DNA of 64,000 bases. Origin: Acetobacter sp. UBA5411 (lineage in GTDB: Bacteria > Pseudomonadota > Alphaproteobacteria > Acetobacterales > Acetobacteraceae). Position numbers and translations under genes: made by a program. Where the stretch lies: assembly GCF_002409645.1 (NCBI RefSeq), contig NZ_DHNR01000001.1, forward strand, positions 1 to 64,000. Direction: 5' to 3'. Below the pieces are notes generated by a model. The model searched no databases, was not told the origin of the DNA, and saw nothing but the letters and a program-made list of their open reading frames with translations. Of this stretch, positions 43,071 through 51,654 are shown in pieces (the first letter of the stretch is position 1; the number at the start of each line of letters is the position of its first letter).

Positions 43071-44698
43071 GTATTCCGCCCATTCTGTTCGGAGGTGGGG
43101 CTCTTGTGACGCAGGAGCCGTCCAGACCCACTGTGCGGACCCTCATTCGCAACGGTCAGAAGACCGAAACGGCATGGCGCTTCGAACTAACTGAAGACGC
43201 ATGGTTCGATCTGGTGGAATGCCTACGTGACGATCCGGCGGTTCTGCTGGGGCTCTGGTGTGACGGCAAGGCAGTGCACGCTTTTTTCAATGATGGCGTG
43301 CCGGGAGGCGAGGTTGGACTCAGGCCGCTTATGGCGTCTCTGGTGCTGGATGGTCCACGCTATCGTGGTTTTTCAGCTATCCGTCACCGTGCTGCGCCAT
43401 TCGAACGCATGATCCGCGATCTCTGGGGCGTCGAGGCCATGGATGCGGCAGACACGCGGCCATTGGTCGATCGTGGCGCATGGACGGTAACAGCGCCCTT
43501 GTCGGAACGCCCGGTCCCCACTTCAGGGATGACCGATATGCCAGAGTTTGCTGCGCCTGACCCGGTGGTTGCCGCGCAGGGGATGGTCTTTTCCCGTGGA
43601 CCGGCATCCGGTGGATCTGAGGGGCCCGTACATTTTCGTCTCGGTGTCGCCAATGAACGGGTCCGCACTGTCGAAGCGCTGACCGGCTTTGCGCATCGGG
43701 GGATGGAAGCGCGGATGGCTGGTGTCTCGCTTACCGAGGCAGCGGCCCTGAGTGGGCGAATCCATGTGGGCGCGAGTGTGGCGCATCAATGGGCCTTCAG
43801 CGCTGCTGTCGAGCAGGCGATGGGTACGACGATCGCGCCGATGATTGGGCATATCCGGGCAATGCTGTGTGAAATCGAGAGGATTCACACACATCTCACC
43901 AGTCTGGCGCGAACGGCGGATGCTGCGGGTGCGGAAATGCTGGCGACCCGGCTTTATAAAGCGCGCGATATTCTCTCCCGTGTCTGTCAGGCGGCCATAG
44001 GGCGGCGTCTGTTACTCGACTGCGTGGTGCCGGGTGGCGTTACGCTTGCCATTTCCGGGTATGAGCAACTTCCTGAAGATGTCGTTCTGGACGGGCTTCG
44101 AACCCTGTGTGAGGAAATTGCCGTCTTCGGAACGGGGGATTTTCTCGATATTCAGGCGCTCTGGCAGGCAACCGGCGTCGTGACATCGGGTCTGGTCGGA
44201 GAGGGTGTGGTGCCGAGGTCTCTGGCTGATGCTCTCGTGCTGGGTGGAGCAATTGGTCGGAGCTGCGGACGGGGAGCCGATCTGCGCCAGTCCATGGAAG
44301 CGTATTCGGGTGTTCGAATCCGTACACCTGTCGCGATTGAAGGCGATGCTGCTGCCCGCTGCCGGATCCGTTTCGAGGACATTGCCGAAAGCCTGCGGAT
44401 GATCGCTGCTTTCGGGGCCATGTTCTCACCTGATGACGAAGCGGAGCGTCCTTCATTTCTTGTTCCGCTGAAGATCCCTCAAGAGCGATGCGAGGGATAT
44501 GCCGCCGTTGAAGGGCCTGACGGGCTGATCTGTCATGTCGTGATTTTACAGGCAGGACGGGTGGAGCGCACCTTTATTGCAGAACCTGCCGGTGTGCTGC
44601 AGGGCGTGCAGGAAACAGCGCTTCCGGGGTCTAGCCCCTCTAAATTTGATGCCGTGCGTTGTTCGTTCGGTGTTTCTGTCGCGGCCGTTGATCTGTAA
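43067..44698 (+). CDS. NiFe-hydrogenase-like large subunit without the NiFe cysteines (HyfG/HycE-like)
   Basis: The 543-residue protein joins a NuoC-like N-terminal domain (FERMIRDLWGVEA) to a NuoD/large-subunit domain (ALTGFAHRGMEARM, EIERIHTHLTSLARTAD, LLLDCVVPGGV). In active hydrogenases the first site reads R-V-C-G-I-C-G-F-A-H; here it is R231-I-H-V-G-A-S-V-A-H240, so Cys to His233 and Cys to Ala236. The C-terminal DPCxxC is replaced by D528-A-V-R-C-S533. The NiFe centre therefore cannot form in the usual way and the protein is unlikely to be a hydrogenase. Its start overlaps the HyfF-like stop. It resembles the large subunit of Ehr-type complexes. Confidence 0.85.
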   Translation: MSIPPILFGGGALVTQEPSRPTVRTLIRNGQKTETAWRFELTEDAWFDLVECLRDDPAVLLGLWCDGKAVHAFFNDGVPGGEVGLRPLMASLVLDGPRYRGFSAIRHRAAPFERMIRDLWGVEAMDAADTRPLVDRGAWTVTAPLSERPVPTSGMTDMPEFAAPDPVVAAQGMVFSRGPASGGSEGPVHFRLGVANERVRTVEALTGFAHRGMEARMAGVSLTEAAALSGRIHVGASVAHQWAFSAAVEQAMGTTIAPMIGHIRAMLCEIERIHTHLTSLARTADAAGAEMLATRLYKARDILSRVCQAAIGRRLLLDCVVPGGVTLAISGYEQLPEDVVLDGLRTLCEEIAVFGTGDFLDIQALWQATGVVTSGLVGEGVVPRSLADALVLGGAIGRSCGRGADLRQSMEAYSGVRIRTPVAIEGDAAARCRIRFEDIAESLRMIAAFGAMFSPDDEAERPSFLVPLKIPQERCEGYAAVEGPDGLICHVVILQAGRVERTFIAEPAGVLQGVQETALPGSSPSKFDAVRCSFGVSVAAVDL

Positions 44699-44753
44699 GA
44701 ATAGTCCGGCTACCGCCACATTTCTGTGACAGGCCAAGAGGGAGGGGGTTACC

Positions 44754-45242
44754 GTGTCGACTGTTCTGATCCGCGCGTTGTTCACATCCCTGCTTGCGCC
44801 TGCCGGTCCTGCGCTGCCACCGGTCGTGTCACGTTCTCCGCTGGTTTTCTTTCATGTGGATAGCGGCGGCTGTGAAGCCTGTAGTCTTGAGGTCGAGGCG
44901 CTCAGAAAGGGCGACTACGGCTTGGCCGAAGCAGGAATTGTGTTCACCGATGCGCCGCGTCTTGCGGATATGCTGCTTGTGACCGGCACTTGCACCCGGA
45001 TGATGGCTCCCGTGGTCAAGGCCGCATGGGAAGCGATGCCGCAGCCCAAGGGCCTGCTCGCTGTAGGGGCCTGCGCGATTGACGGAGGGCCATTTGCCGA
45101 GAACTACGCTGTTCTTGGTGGTCTGGAGAAGCGGGCGTCCGTGGATTGCGCCATTCCCGGTTGTCCGCCGACCCCTGACGCTATCCTGCAAGGGATCGTA
45201 AACCTGCTCTCCCCAACACCTGCACCCATCATGGAAGCGTAG
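44754..45242 (+). CDS. HyfI/NuoB-like iron-sulfur small subunit
   Basis: The 162-residue protein is the complex I PSST/hydrogenase small-subunit type. Cysteines for one 4Fe-4S cluster are kept: Cys40 and Cys43 (GGCEACSLEVEAL), Cys107 (VGACAIDGGPF) and Cys137 (IPGCPPTPD); Cys80 (VTGTCTRMM) is an extra. So electrons can still reach or leave the site even though the NiFe ligands are gone. It starts at GTG 44754 with a strong AGAGGGAGG site, 55 bases after the large subunit, the only real gap in the cluster. No ferredoxin-type HyfA/HyfH gene is present. Confidence 0.88.
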   Translation: MSTVLIRALFTSLLAPAGPALPPVVSRSPLVFFHVDSGGCEACSLEVEALRKGDYGLAEAGIVFTDAPRLADMLLVTGTCTRMMAPVVKAAWEAMPQPKGLLAVGACAIDGGPFAENYAVLGGLEKRASVDCAIPGCPPTPDAILQGIVNLLSPTPAPIMEA

Positions 45243-45245
45243 GTT

Positions 45246-45272
45246 CGACCAGCATACGTCAGCAAGCTGGTC
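45246..45272. terminator. Hairpin between the hydrogenase-like cluster and pssA
   Basis: CGACCAGC pairs with GCTGGTCG around an 11-base loop in the 53-base gap between convergent genes. No T tract, so its role as a terminator is inferred from position. Confidence 0.45.
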
Positions 45273-45295
45273 GTATTGAAAGCATGGCTTTGTCC

Positions 45296-46186
45296 TTATT
45301 GGTGAGCAGTGTGCTCTGGAAGAGCTGCGTGCTCGGCCAACTGAGTTTCGTCCTCGTCTTCCTGCAGGGCTTCAGCGGCTCTTCTAAGGCGCTGGAAGCT
45401 CATTCGGCTGACCGGAAGAATGGCGACGTAAACCACGCCCATCCCCGCAAGAACGCCCCAGGGATCCGCGACAAGCGCGACGAGGTAAGCCCCTATGCCC
45501 AGCATCATTGGCAGGACATATTTGGCTGGAACCTTGAAGTTCTTGAATGACCAGACCGGCAGGGTCGACACCAGAAGAAACCCGGTTCCGATCAGACTCA
45601 GTATCGGCAACCAGGGCAGCCGGGTCATTTCGTACAGGCTGGTATAGCCGAGTTTTTCTGCTTCAAGACCCAGAAAAAGCGGGAATAGAGCCAGTCCTGC
45701 GCCTGCTGGAGCCGGGACACCGGTGAAGAAGTTGCTCGCATATTTCGGACGTTCTTCCTCGCCGTCGAGGCTGGCGTTGAAGCGAGCCAGACGCAGCGCC
45801 ATGCAGACTGTGAACAGAATGCCGGGAAGGAACGAGTACCGACCAGCGTCTTTCAGGGCCCAGAGATACAGGACGAAAGACGGGGCTACGCCGAAGCAGA
45901 GGAAGTCCGAGAGACTGTCAAACTCTGCGCCAAAGCGGGTGGAGCCGCGCAGAAGACGCGCAATCCGACCGTCTAGCCCGTCGATAATCGCCGAAGCCAG
46001 AAGGGCAAGAGCAGCCTGATGGAAACGGCCATCAAGAGCGAAACGCATCCCCATCAGACCGCTGCAAAGTCCAAGCATGGTGAGCAGGTTGGGGATGAGC
46101 CGGTTGAAGGAGGGGCCGCGGACACGCGCTCGCGCAGGACGGCTGCCGCGCAGACGACGACGTCTGCGCCTTGTTGTTTCAGCCAT
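45296..46186 (-). CDS. pssA: CDP-diacylglycerol-serine O-phosphatidyltransferase
   Basis: The 296-residue membrane enzyme makes phosphatidylserine from CDP-diacylglycerol and serine. The CDP-alcohol phosphotransferase motif D-G-x2-A-R-x8-G-x3-D-x3-D is complete in DGRIARLLRG...GAEFDSLSD (about residues 71-93). Several helices follow, and an Arg-rich cytoplasmic N-terminus (ETTRRRRRRLRG) precedes. It lies 47 bases after the decarboxylase gene, so psd-pssA forms a phosphatidylethanolamine operon. Confidence 0.93.
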   Translation of the reverse strand: MAETTRRRRRRLRGSRPARARVRGPSFNRLIPNLLTMLGLCSGLMGMRFALDGRFHQAALALLASAIIDGLDGRIARLLRGSTRFGAEFDSLSDFLCFGVAPSFVLYLWALKDAGRYSFLPGILFTVCMALRLARFNASLDGEEERPKYASNFFTGVPAPAGAGLALFPLFLGLEAEKLGYTSLYEMTRLPWLPILSLIGTGFLLVSTLPVWSFKNFKVPAKYVLPMMLGIGAYLVALVADPWGVLAGMGVVYVAILPVSRMSFQRLRRAAEALQEDEDETQLAEHAALPEHTAHQ

Positions 46187-46233
46187 GGACGAAAGGCTCC
46201 CGTGTCACGGGAAAGAGACGGGTCAGCACTGGA

Positions 46234-46929
46234 TCAGGCGTCAAGCTCGGCCACGACCGTCTCACCGCCGATCATGGTCTGACCGACTTCCACCAGCGGC
46301 TCGACGCCGGGGGGAAGATAAACATCAGTCCGAGAACCGAAGCGGATCAGACCGAAGCGCTCTCCGGCCTCCAGACGCTCGCCTTCCTTGACGGAGCAGA
46401 CGATGCGACGGGCGATCAGTCCTGCAATCTGCACAACGGCAACCATGCGGCCATCGGGCAGAGTGATGCTCATGGCGTTGCGCTCGTTGTCCGTCGAAGC
46501 CTTGTCGAGACTGGCATTCAGGAATTTGCCTTCATGATAGGCAATGCGCGTCACGGTTCCGGCGACAGGCATGCGGTTCACATGCACGTCCAGAACGGAC
46601 AGGAAGGTCGCCACACGCCAGACCGGGGTTTCGCCCATGCCGAGTTCGACGGGGGGAGCGATCTTTTCAATCGACACGATCCGTCCGTCAGCCGGAGCCA
46701 GAACCAGACCTTCCCGCGCGGGAGCAATCCGTTCCGGGTCACGGAAGAAATACAGGCAGAATCCGAAGAACAGACCACTGGCCGTGCCAATGCCCCGGAA
46801 AATCGGGCAGTTGCGACGCCAGCCCAGATAGCGGGCAGCGACCGTCACAGCGCCGGATACGCCAAGGAACGGGTAGGCCTCGCGATGCGGGCGGGAAAGG
46901 ACGAACTTGAGAGAGCCTAGGAGTGACAT
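46234..46929 (-). CDS. psd: Phosphatidylserine decarboxylase
   Basis: The 231-residue proenzyme is of the short Psd type. The self-cleavage site that yields the pyruvoyl group is the Gly-Ser of LIRFGSRTD near the C-terminus. The N-terminal half has a membrane stretch, then LVLAPADGRIVSIE and LDVHVNRMPVAGTV, both conserved in the family. It converts phosphatidylserine to phosphatidylethanolamine and is paired with pssA downstream. Confidence 0.93.
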   Translation of the reverse strand: MSLLGSLKFVLSRPHREAYPFLGVSGAVTVAARYLGWRRNCPIFRGIGTASGLFFGFCLYFFRDPERIAPAREGLVLAPADGRIVSIEKIAPPVELGMGETPVWRVATFLSVLDVHVNRMPVAGTVTRIAYHEGKFLNASLDKASTDNERNAMSITLPDGRMVAVVQIAGLIARRIVCSVKEGERLEAGERFGLIRFGSRTDVYLPPGVEPLVEVGQTMIGGETVVAELDA

Positions 46930-47101
46930 GCTACCGTTCTTGGCCGTTCATCGCTGCGGAATCAAGAGAAACTCGTGACATTCGGGCTCTGCCTTGCGTC
47001 ATTCCGTCTTTTCTGGTCTCCATCCGCACCTGTTCGGCCCGCAGGACGCGTGTCGGAAAAGCCTGTTCATCCAGCCGTGAGGCCCAGCTGGGAGCCCTGA
47101 T

Positions 47102-47806
47102 ATGCGCGTGATCCGTTCTGCTCTGTTCCGGATCTATATCGTCGTCATTTCTGTTCTGATGGGGTGGGCAGCTATGCCGGTCCGGTTTTTCTGGCCGCGT
47201 TATGCAATGCCTTACGCCAAACTCTGGGCGCGATTCTATCTGGCGGGTGGACGTTTCTGGTGCGGTATCCACACGCATGTTGAAGGGCTGGAAAAGCTCC
47301 CGAAGGACAAGCCGTTCATCATTGCCTCGCAGCATCAGTCGGCCTTTGACACGCTGGTCTGGATGAATCTTGTGTCCAAACCGACCTACGTCATGAAGGA
47401 AGAGTTGCTGAAAGTGCCCTTCGTTGGGCCGATGCTGAAGCTCACAGGCATGATTCCCGTTCAGCGTGCGGGCGGAAGCAAGGCGATGCGAGGGCTGTTG
47501 AAGGAAACGGAACGGGCGGCTGCCGATGGTCGGCAGATGATCATTTTCCCCGAGGGCACTCGTATGGCTTACGGAGAGACCGTTCCTCTAAAGCCGGGAA
47601 TTGTCGCCATGGCGCGTCATACCGGCCTGCCGGTCTATCCCGTCGCCACCAATTCCGGGCTGTGCTGGCCGAACCGGGGTTTCCTCAAGCGGGCCGGAAC
47701 CATCTCGGTCGTCATCGGAGATCCGGTTCAGGCCAAGGGACGCGGAGAGATGCTTCAGGCCATTGAACGGGCCTGGCAGGAAGAACAACCGCGTCTGAAC
47801 GCTTGA
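47102..47806 (+). CDS. plsC: 1-acyl-sn-glycerol-3-phosphate acyltransferase (PlsC family)
   Basis: The 234-residue membrane-associated enzyme has the acyltransferase motifs in order: HxxxxD in SQHQSAFDT, a substrate-binding segment GMIPVQRAGG, FPEGTR, and the closing VYPVATNSG. It adds an acyl chain to lysophosphatidate to give phosphatidate. It is divergent from psd-pssA with 172 bases between, so three phospholipid genes share a locus. Confidence 0.9.
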   Translation: MRVIRSALFRIYIVVISVLMGWAAMPVRFFWPRYAMPYAKLWARFYLAGGRFWCGIHTHVEGLEKLPKDKPFIIASQHQSAFDTLVWMNLVSKPTYVMKEELLKVPFVGPMLKLTGMIPVQRAGGSKAMRGLLKETERAAADGRQMIIFPEGTRMAYGETVPLKPGIVAMARHTGLPVYPVATNSGLCWPNRGFLKRAGTISVVIGDPVQAKGRGEMLQAIERAWQEEQPRLNA

Positions 47807-48225
47807 CAGGCTGTCTTTAATCGTCAGGGGATACCCTTGTGGATAACTCTGTGGGATAAAATGGCGTCTTACAGGGTTGTGGGCCTGATCCGTGAAATCT
47901 CCTGCTTTTTCCACGCTTCAATGAAGTCAAGTCGGTTTGTTGCATAAAAATGATACTCTGCGATTTTTCCGCAGAAGACAGCGGTTTTCTGTGAAAATCC
48001 GTTATCCAATCGGATGTTTCTTTTCTGATGTTTCAAGGAAAACAACTTTTCAGAAAACGTGGATGCTTTGACTGATGAATTGTGGATAAGTTTTGTCAAG
48101 CCACGCTGAGCCTGACTATTTCGGGGGATTTTATTGAACGAGTTCCGACATCTGGTCCCTGAAACTGAGGTGGGGTACAAACTGGATAACGGGCGAGGTA
48201 GCAGGAGCGTCAGCTGAAACATCGC
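47807..48225. other. Gene-free region with DnaA-box-like repeats
   Basis: This 419-base gap between plsC and the DUF2125 gene holds no recognisable gene. It contains two perfect DnaA-box 9-mers on the same strand (TGTGGATAA at 47837-47845 and 48081-48089). Looser relatives are at 47849-47858 (one base inserted), 47907-47915, 48002-48010 and 48181-48189. The middle part is AT-rich (stretches such as TTTCTTTTCTGATG). It also must hold the DUF2125 gene promoter. See the findings for the case for and against a replication-linked role. Confidence 0.5.
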
Positions 48226-49293
48226 ATGCGCTTCTTTGTAGCCATTGGACTGGGTCTGGTGCTGGTCGTGTCAGGCTGTGCCGGAATGATGGTCGCCAGA
48301 CAGAGTCTCATCGGAAAAATTGATGCGGAGCGTGAAATTCTTCTCAAGCAGGGCTGGAGTGTTTCCTGGCGGGTGTCGGGGTTCAGTCTGTTCGCGTTTC
48401 CGTGGCAGGTGACGCTGCGAGATGTACGTCTGGACGGTCCTTTGAAAGACACGCGTCTCGTCTACGGAGGTGACGCTGTGACCGTATCGCCCGCTGCGCC
48501 GTTTTCCTCATTAGTCCGACTGGATTTTACGGGACAGCAGGCATTTTTGCTGGGACACGATTCTGCCCATCCGGATGCTGCATTCAGACTGACGGGAAGC
48601 GGGCTTCATGCGACTGTTGGTGCTGCTAACAGTGGCGAGGAAATTCATGCTGCCTTTATGGCGGATGATGACCAGTTTGAAGTGTATGCAATGCCTTTCC
48701 CTCTGGGGCAGTCGGCTCTTCCGTTCAGTGTCGGTTTGAGAAAACTCCAAGGTAGAACGGAATGGTATCTGAAACAGAACTATCTGGAAGGTGCGGCGGC
48801 AGATGTGACAGTCGAGACTGTCACATTACCTGTTGCATGGCCCGGTATCGGCAATCTGGCGGAGAAAGTGCATGTCGCGCTCTCTTCCAGTGAGACGGAA
48901 GGTGGCGACCGAGGTTTGACGCTACATATTGGCGAGGCGCGGTTTGGACCGTCCACTGTCGCCGTCACGGGGAAACTTGTCTGGCAGCGTGATGCGACGG
49001 GTGATTTCGACCTGACCTTACGTGGTCTGGAAAAAGTCGTTGATGCGATGATGGTTGGGCATGTGGTCACGCCGGAAGTGCGTCACATGACAATGCTGAT
49101 CGAGCGTTTCAGGGCGCAGGGAAATCTTCAGTCACCACCGAAAACAGAAAAAACCGGAGAGGCAACAGCGCCGGACACGATCATTGCCCTGCCGCTGAGA
49201 TTGAGAAAAGGCGAGTGGACGATAGGGACTTTGCCTGCGGCCACGTTACTGGAAGCGTGGCGATCAGGGAAAGGAAAGGTAGCCTCCCCCTGA
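48226..49293 (+). CDS. DUF2125 family envelope protein
   Basis: The 355-residue protein has an N-terminal signal anchor (FFVAIGLGLVLVVSGCAG) and then the DUF2125 start pattern, W-V-S-W-R-V-S-G-F-S-L-F. DUF2125 proteins of alphaproteobacteria are periplasmic, beta-rich and of unknown function; a lipid-transfer-like (AsmA-type) shape is often assumed. The CAG could also be a lipobox. No operon partner; its ribosome site is weak (AGGAG is about 19 bases upstream). Neighbouring genes concern phospholipids, which fits an envelope role. Confidence 0.75.
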   Translation: MRFFVAIGLGLVLVVSGCAGMMVARQSLIGKIDAEREILLKQGWSVSWRVSGFSLFAFPWQVTLRDVRLDGPLKDTRLVYGGDAVTVSPAAPFSSLVRLDFTGQQAFLLGHDSAHPDAAFRLTGSGLHATVGAANSGEEIHAAFMADDDQFEVYAMPFPLGQSALPFSVGLRKLQGRTEWYLKQNYLEGAAADVTVETVTLPVAWPGIGNLAEKVHVALSSSETEGGDRGLTLHIGEARFGPSTVAVTGKLVWQRDATGDFDLTLRGLEKVVDAMMVGHVVTPEVRHMTMLIERFRAQGNLQSPPKTEKTGEATAPDTIIALPLRLRKGEWTIGTLPAATLLEAWRSGKGKVASP

Positions 49294-49313
49294 TCGCTAC
49301 TTCTTGCAGTTAA

Positions 49314-50432
49314 TCAGCTTGTAAGGCTGGACGTGCGATCGGCATTGTCTGTCAGGAGCTGTGCAATGCTGTCATTGCCTACATTGAACACAGCACCGCT
49401 CTGATAATGTGTCGTATCGCCAAGAGACACATAGGGAGTCATCGTGATGCCCATATCGGCTGCCTGTGTTCCCGGCAGATGATATCCCGCGAACGAGGCG
49501 GCGCTGAGCAGTTCACCGACATTTCCGATTGAGCTGGCATTCCAGTTACTGACGGCTGCGGCCAGTGGGGCATTGTCCGCCGGATTGCCCAGCATGACGA
49601 CCTGACCGTAATGGTTGAAATCGCCAGCAGCACCCGCGGGCATGGATGTCACGAAAGATGAGCCCGGCATGGTGTCGTTGGCATATTCGGCGACAGGATC
49701 GCCATAAGTCACAACGCTGGCGAAATTTGAACCATCGCCTTTTGCTGTTGTGGAAGTGGGGATACCGGTCGGTTCAAACGCGATGCCGCCAAGACCCGTC
49801 TGCTGGGCAACATAGGAAGCCTCGATCCCGCCCAGCGAGTGACCGGTGACAAAGATGTTGTTGGTGTCGATGCCCTGCTTCTGGGCCATGTCCACGATAT
49901 AATGCGTGAAGGACAAGGCATCTTTCTGCGCCTGCGAAACGCTCTGGTTCCAGATCTGGACGTCTGAAAGAAAACCTGTCGCGACAGCTGCCGGATTGGT
50001 GATGGCATTAAAGCCGCCGCCCGTCCCCTGAAACGCGATAATCACCTGATCGTTGTCAGTGACCCAGACCTTGGCTGACATGTCGCTGGTTTCATCGATG
50101 ACGGCCAGTTGCTGACCATTAACGAGAAATGGTGACATGCCGGTGGGTGTGCCTGTCAGGGCATATTCAGTATTGGCTGCGTTCAGGAACTGGGAAACTG
50201 TTGGGGTCTGGTTGAGATTCTGATGGGTAGGAACGGGGATTGCCGTATCGTCATTAAGGAAGGTCAGCAGGTTATTTGGGGTCGTGTTGTCGAGGATGTT
50301 GCTTGGCAACGCCGCCAGAGAGCTCCAGATCTGATTGATGCCGGTGTCATTCAGAAAATCATCTGCCGACTGAATGAGACTGGTTTCGATATTACGTCCT
50401 ATGTTCCAGATGTCGGCAATCAGATTGCTCAT
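49314..50432 (-). CDS. Lipase-like alpha/beta hydrolase
   Basis: The 372-residue protein has the nucleophile elbow GHSLGG with Ser199, in the setting of a class 3-type lipase: QVIIAFQGTGG (oxyanion side), then NNIFVTGHSLGGIEASYVAQQ. Possible Asp in VVTYGDPVAEY and His in GDFNHYGQVV complete the triad. It has no signal peptide. The sequence is Asn/Thr/Ala-rich with few charged residues, like secreted proteins exported without N-terminal cleavage, but no RTX repeats or T1SS genes are seen. A GGGG site precedes ATG 50432. Substrate is unknown. Confidence 0.72.
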   Translation of the reverse strand: MSNLIADIWNIGRNIETSLIQSADDFLNDTGINQIWSSLAALPSNILDNTTPNNLLTFLNDDTAIPVPTHQNLNQTPTVSQFLNAANTEYALTGTPTGMSPFLVNGQQLAVIDETSDMSAKVWVTDNDQVIIAFQGTGGGFNAITNPAAVATGFLSDVQIWNQSVSQAQKDALSFTHYIVDMAQKQGIDTNNIFVTGHSLGGIEASYVAQQTGLGGIAFEPTGIPTSTTAKGDGSNFASVVTYGDPVAEYANDTMPGSSFVTSMPAGAAGDFNHYGQVVMLGNPADNAPLAAAVSNWNASSIGNVGELLSAASFAGYHLPGTQAADMGITMTPYVSLGDTTHYQSGAVFNVGNDSIAQLLTDNADRTSSLTS

Positions 50433-50900
50433 GGTGTCCCCATTGATATTGATAAAAGTTTTGATTCTGAAAGATTAGTTTCCAGTCCGGACGCGCACGA
50501 ACAGTCCACAGGTTTACGCCTGCAGACACCGGATAAACGACTGATTGGCACTGGAAAGATAAGGAAAAGCCAGAAACAGCTTTCATAAACATCCTGTCTG
50601 TAATGAGCGTTTTGAACCACAGCACAGAATGGAAAACTGGCTTCTCGTTATTGTTTCATCATGCAATCCGGAAGATTTGGTTCGAAAAAGAAACTTATCT
50701 CCATAAAATGTATCATATTTTATTATTTTGTCAGTAAGTAATTTGAAGTATAAAATATGTAATACATTTACATGAAAATAGATTTTTCTATAACGACAAA
50801 ATTACATTTCATTTGAACCACAGCGTTTGGTTTTCCCTGAAAAAACAGGCGTGCAATGAAAGTTCTTGTCGCTGATAGAAGAATGTTTCTGACGTGGAAT
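50433..50900. other. AT-rich gap without genes
   Basis: This 468-base stretch, between the lipase-like gene and glyoxalase II, holds no supported gene. Its right part (about 50640-50830) is strongly AT-rich. It must contain the lipase promoter. No palindrome strong enough to report was seen. Confidence 0.5.
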
Positions 50901-51626
50901 TCACGCCAGATCTTTCTGTCGACGCAGCTTGCCCAATTCGGCTGAGGAAGAAGCGCGCAGAAAAGGATTGCATGCCCGTTCAGATCCAAGAGTGGAAGGA
51001 ACAGTCGGGCGACCTTCCGCTCTTAAGCGGGTGACTTCCTCTGCGCGGTGCTGAAGCGCCTTGTTGTCTGGTGACACGGAAAGGGCGAAGCGCGCATTGG
51101 AAGCTGTGTATTCATGACCGCAGTACACCAGCGTTTCGTCTGGCAGGGCGTCGAACTCATGCAGGCTGGCGTACATCTGCTCCGGCGTACCTTCAAAAAG
51201 ACGGCCACATCCCAGACTGAACAGTGTGTCGCCACAAAAAAGCGAGGCGGGATCGTCGAAGTAATAGGCAATATGCCCCAGCGTGTGTCCCGGCGTTTCC
51301 AGCACCAGAGCCTGACTGTCCCCGAATGCAACCCGATCCCCGGCACGGACGGCTTGATCAAGGGTAGGGAGACGGGATGCGTCTGCTGCCGCACCGATAA
51401 TGCGGGCGCCATATCGGTCACGCAGCGTTTCAGCGCCGCCTGTATGATCCGCGTGGTGATGGGTCAGGAAAATTGTGTCCAGCCGTCCACCATGCGCCTC
51501 AATGGCCGCCCGGACCGGCGCGCATTCGCCGGGATCGACCACGCCGACCATGCCGGTCTCCGTATCCGTCAGCATCCAGACGTAATTGTCGGAAAGAGCC
51601 GGAATGGGCAGGACGGTAATCGACAT
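50901..51626 (-). CDS. gloB: Hydroxyacylglutathione hydrolase (glyoxalase II)
   Basis: The 241-residue metallo-beta-lactamase-fold enzyme has the binuclear metal motif LTHHHADHTGG and later TPGHTLGHIAYY, FCGDTLFSLGCGRLFEGTPEQMY and YCGHEYT. All three GloB signatures are present. It hydrolyses S-D-lactoylglutathione to lactate and glutathione, the second step of methylglyoxal removal. It is divergent from the methyltransferase gene with 28 bases between starts, a common arrangement in alphaproteobacteria. Confidence 0.93.
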   Translation of the reverse strand: MSITVLPIPALSDNYVWMLTDTETGMVGVVDPGECAPVRAAIEAHGGRLDTIFLTHHHADHTGGAETLRDRYGARIIGAAADASRLPTLDQAVRAGDRVAFGDSQALVLETPGHTLGHIAYYFDDPASLFCGDTLFSLGCGRLFEGTPEQMYASLHEFDALPDETLVYCGHEYTASNARFALSVSPDNKALQHRAEEVTRLRAEGRPTVPSTLGSERACNPFLRASSSAELGKLRRQKDLA

Positions 51627-51654
51627 GGCGGAACTCCGGTAGTGCTGCGTCTGG

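Noticed and set aside
43067..44698. Calling the large subunit an active NiFe hydrogenase or NuoD
   Set aside because: The NiFe cysteines are missing, and the surrounding genes are Hyf-like rather than a nuo operon.
47807..48225. Chromosomal origin as a firm call
   Set aside because: DnaA boxes are present, but the orientation of rpsB-tsf and rplM-rpsI is opposite to that expected beside an origin; kept only as a finding.
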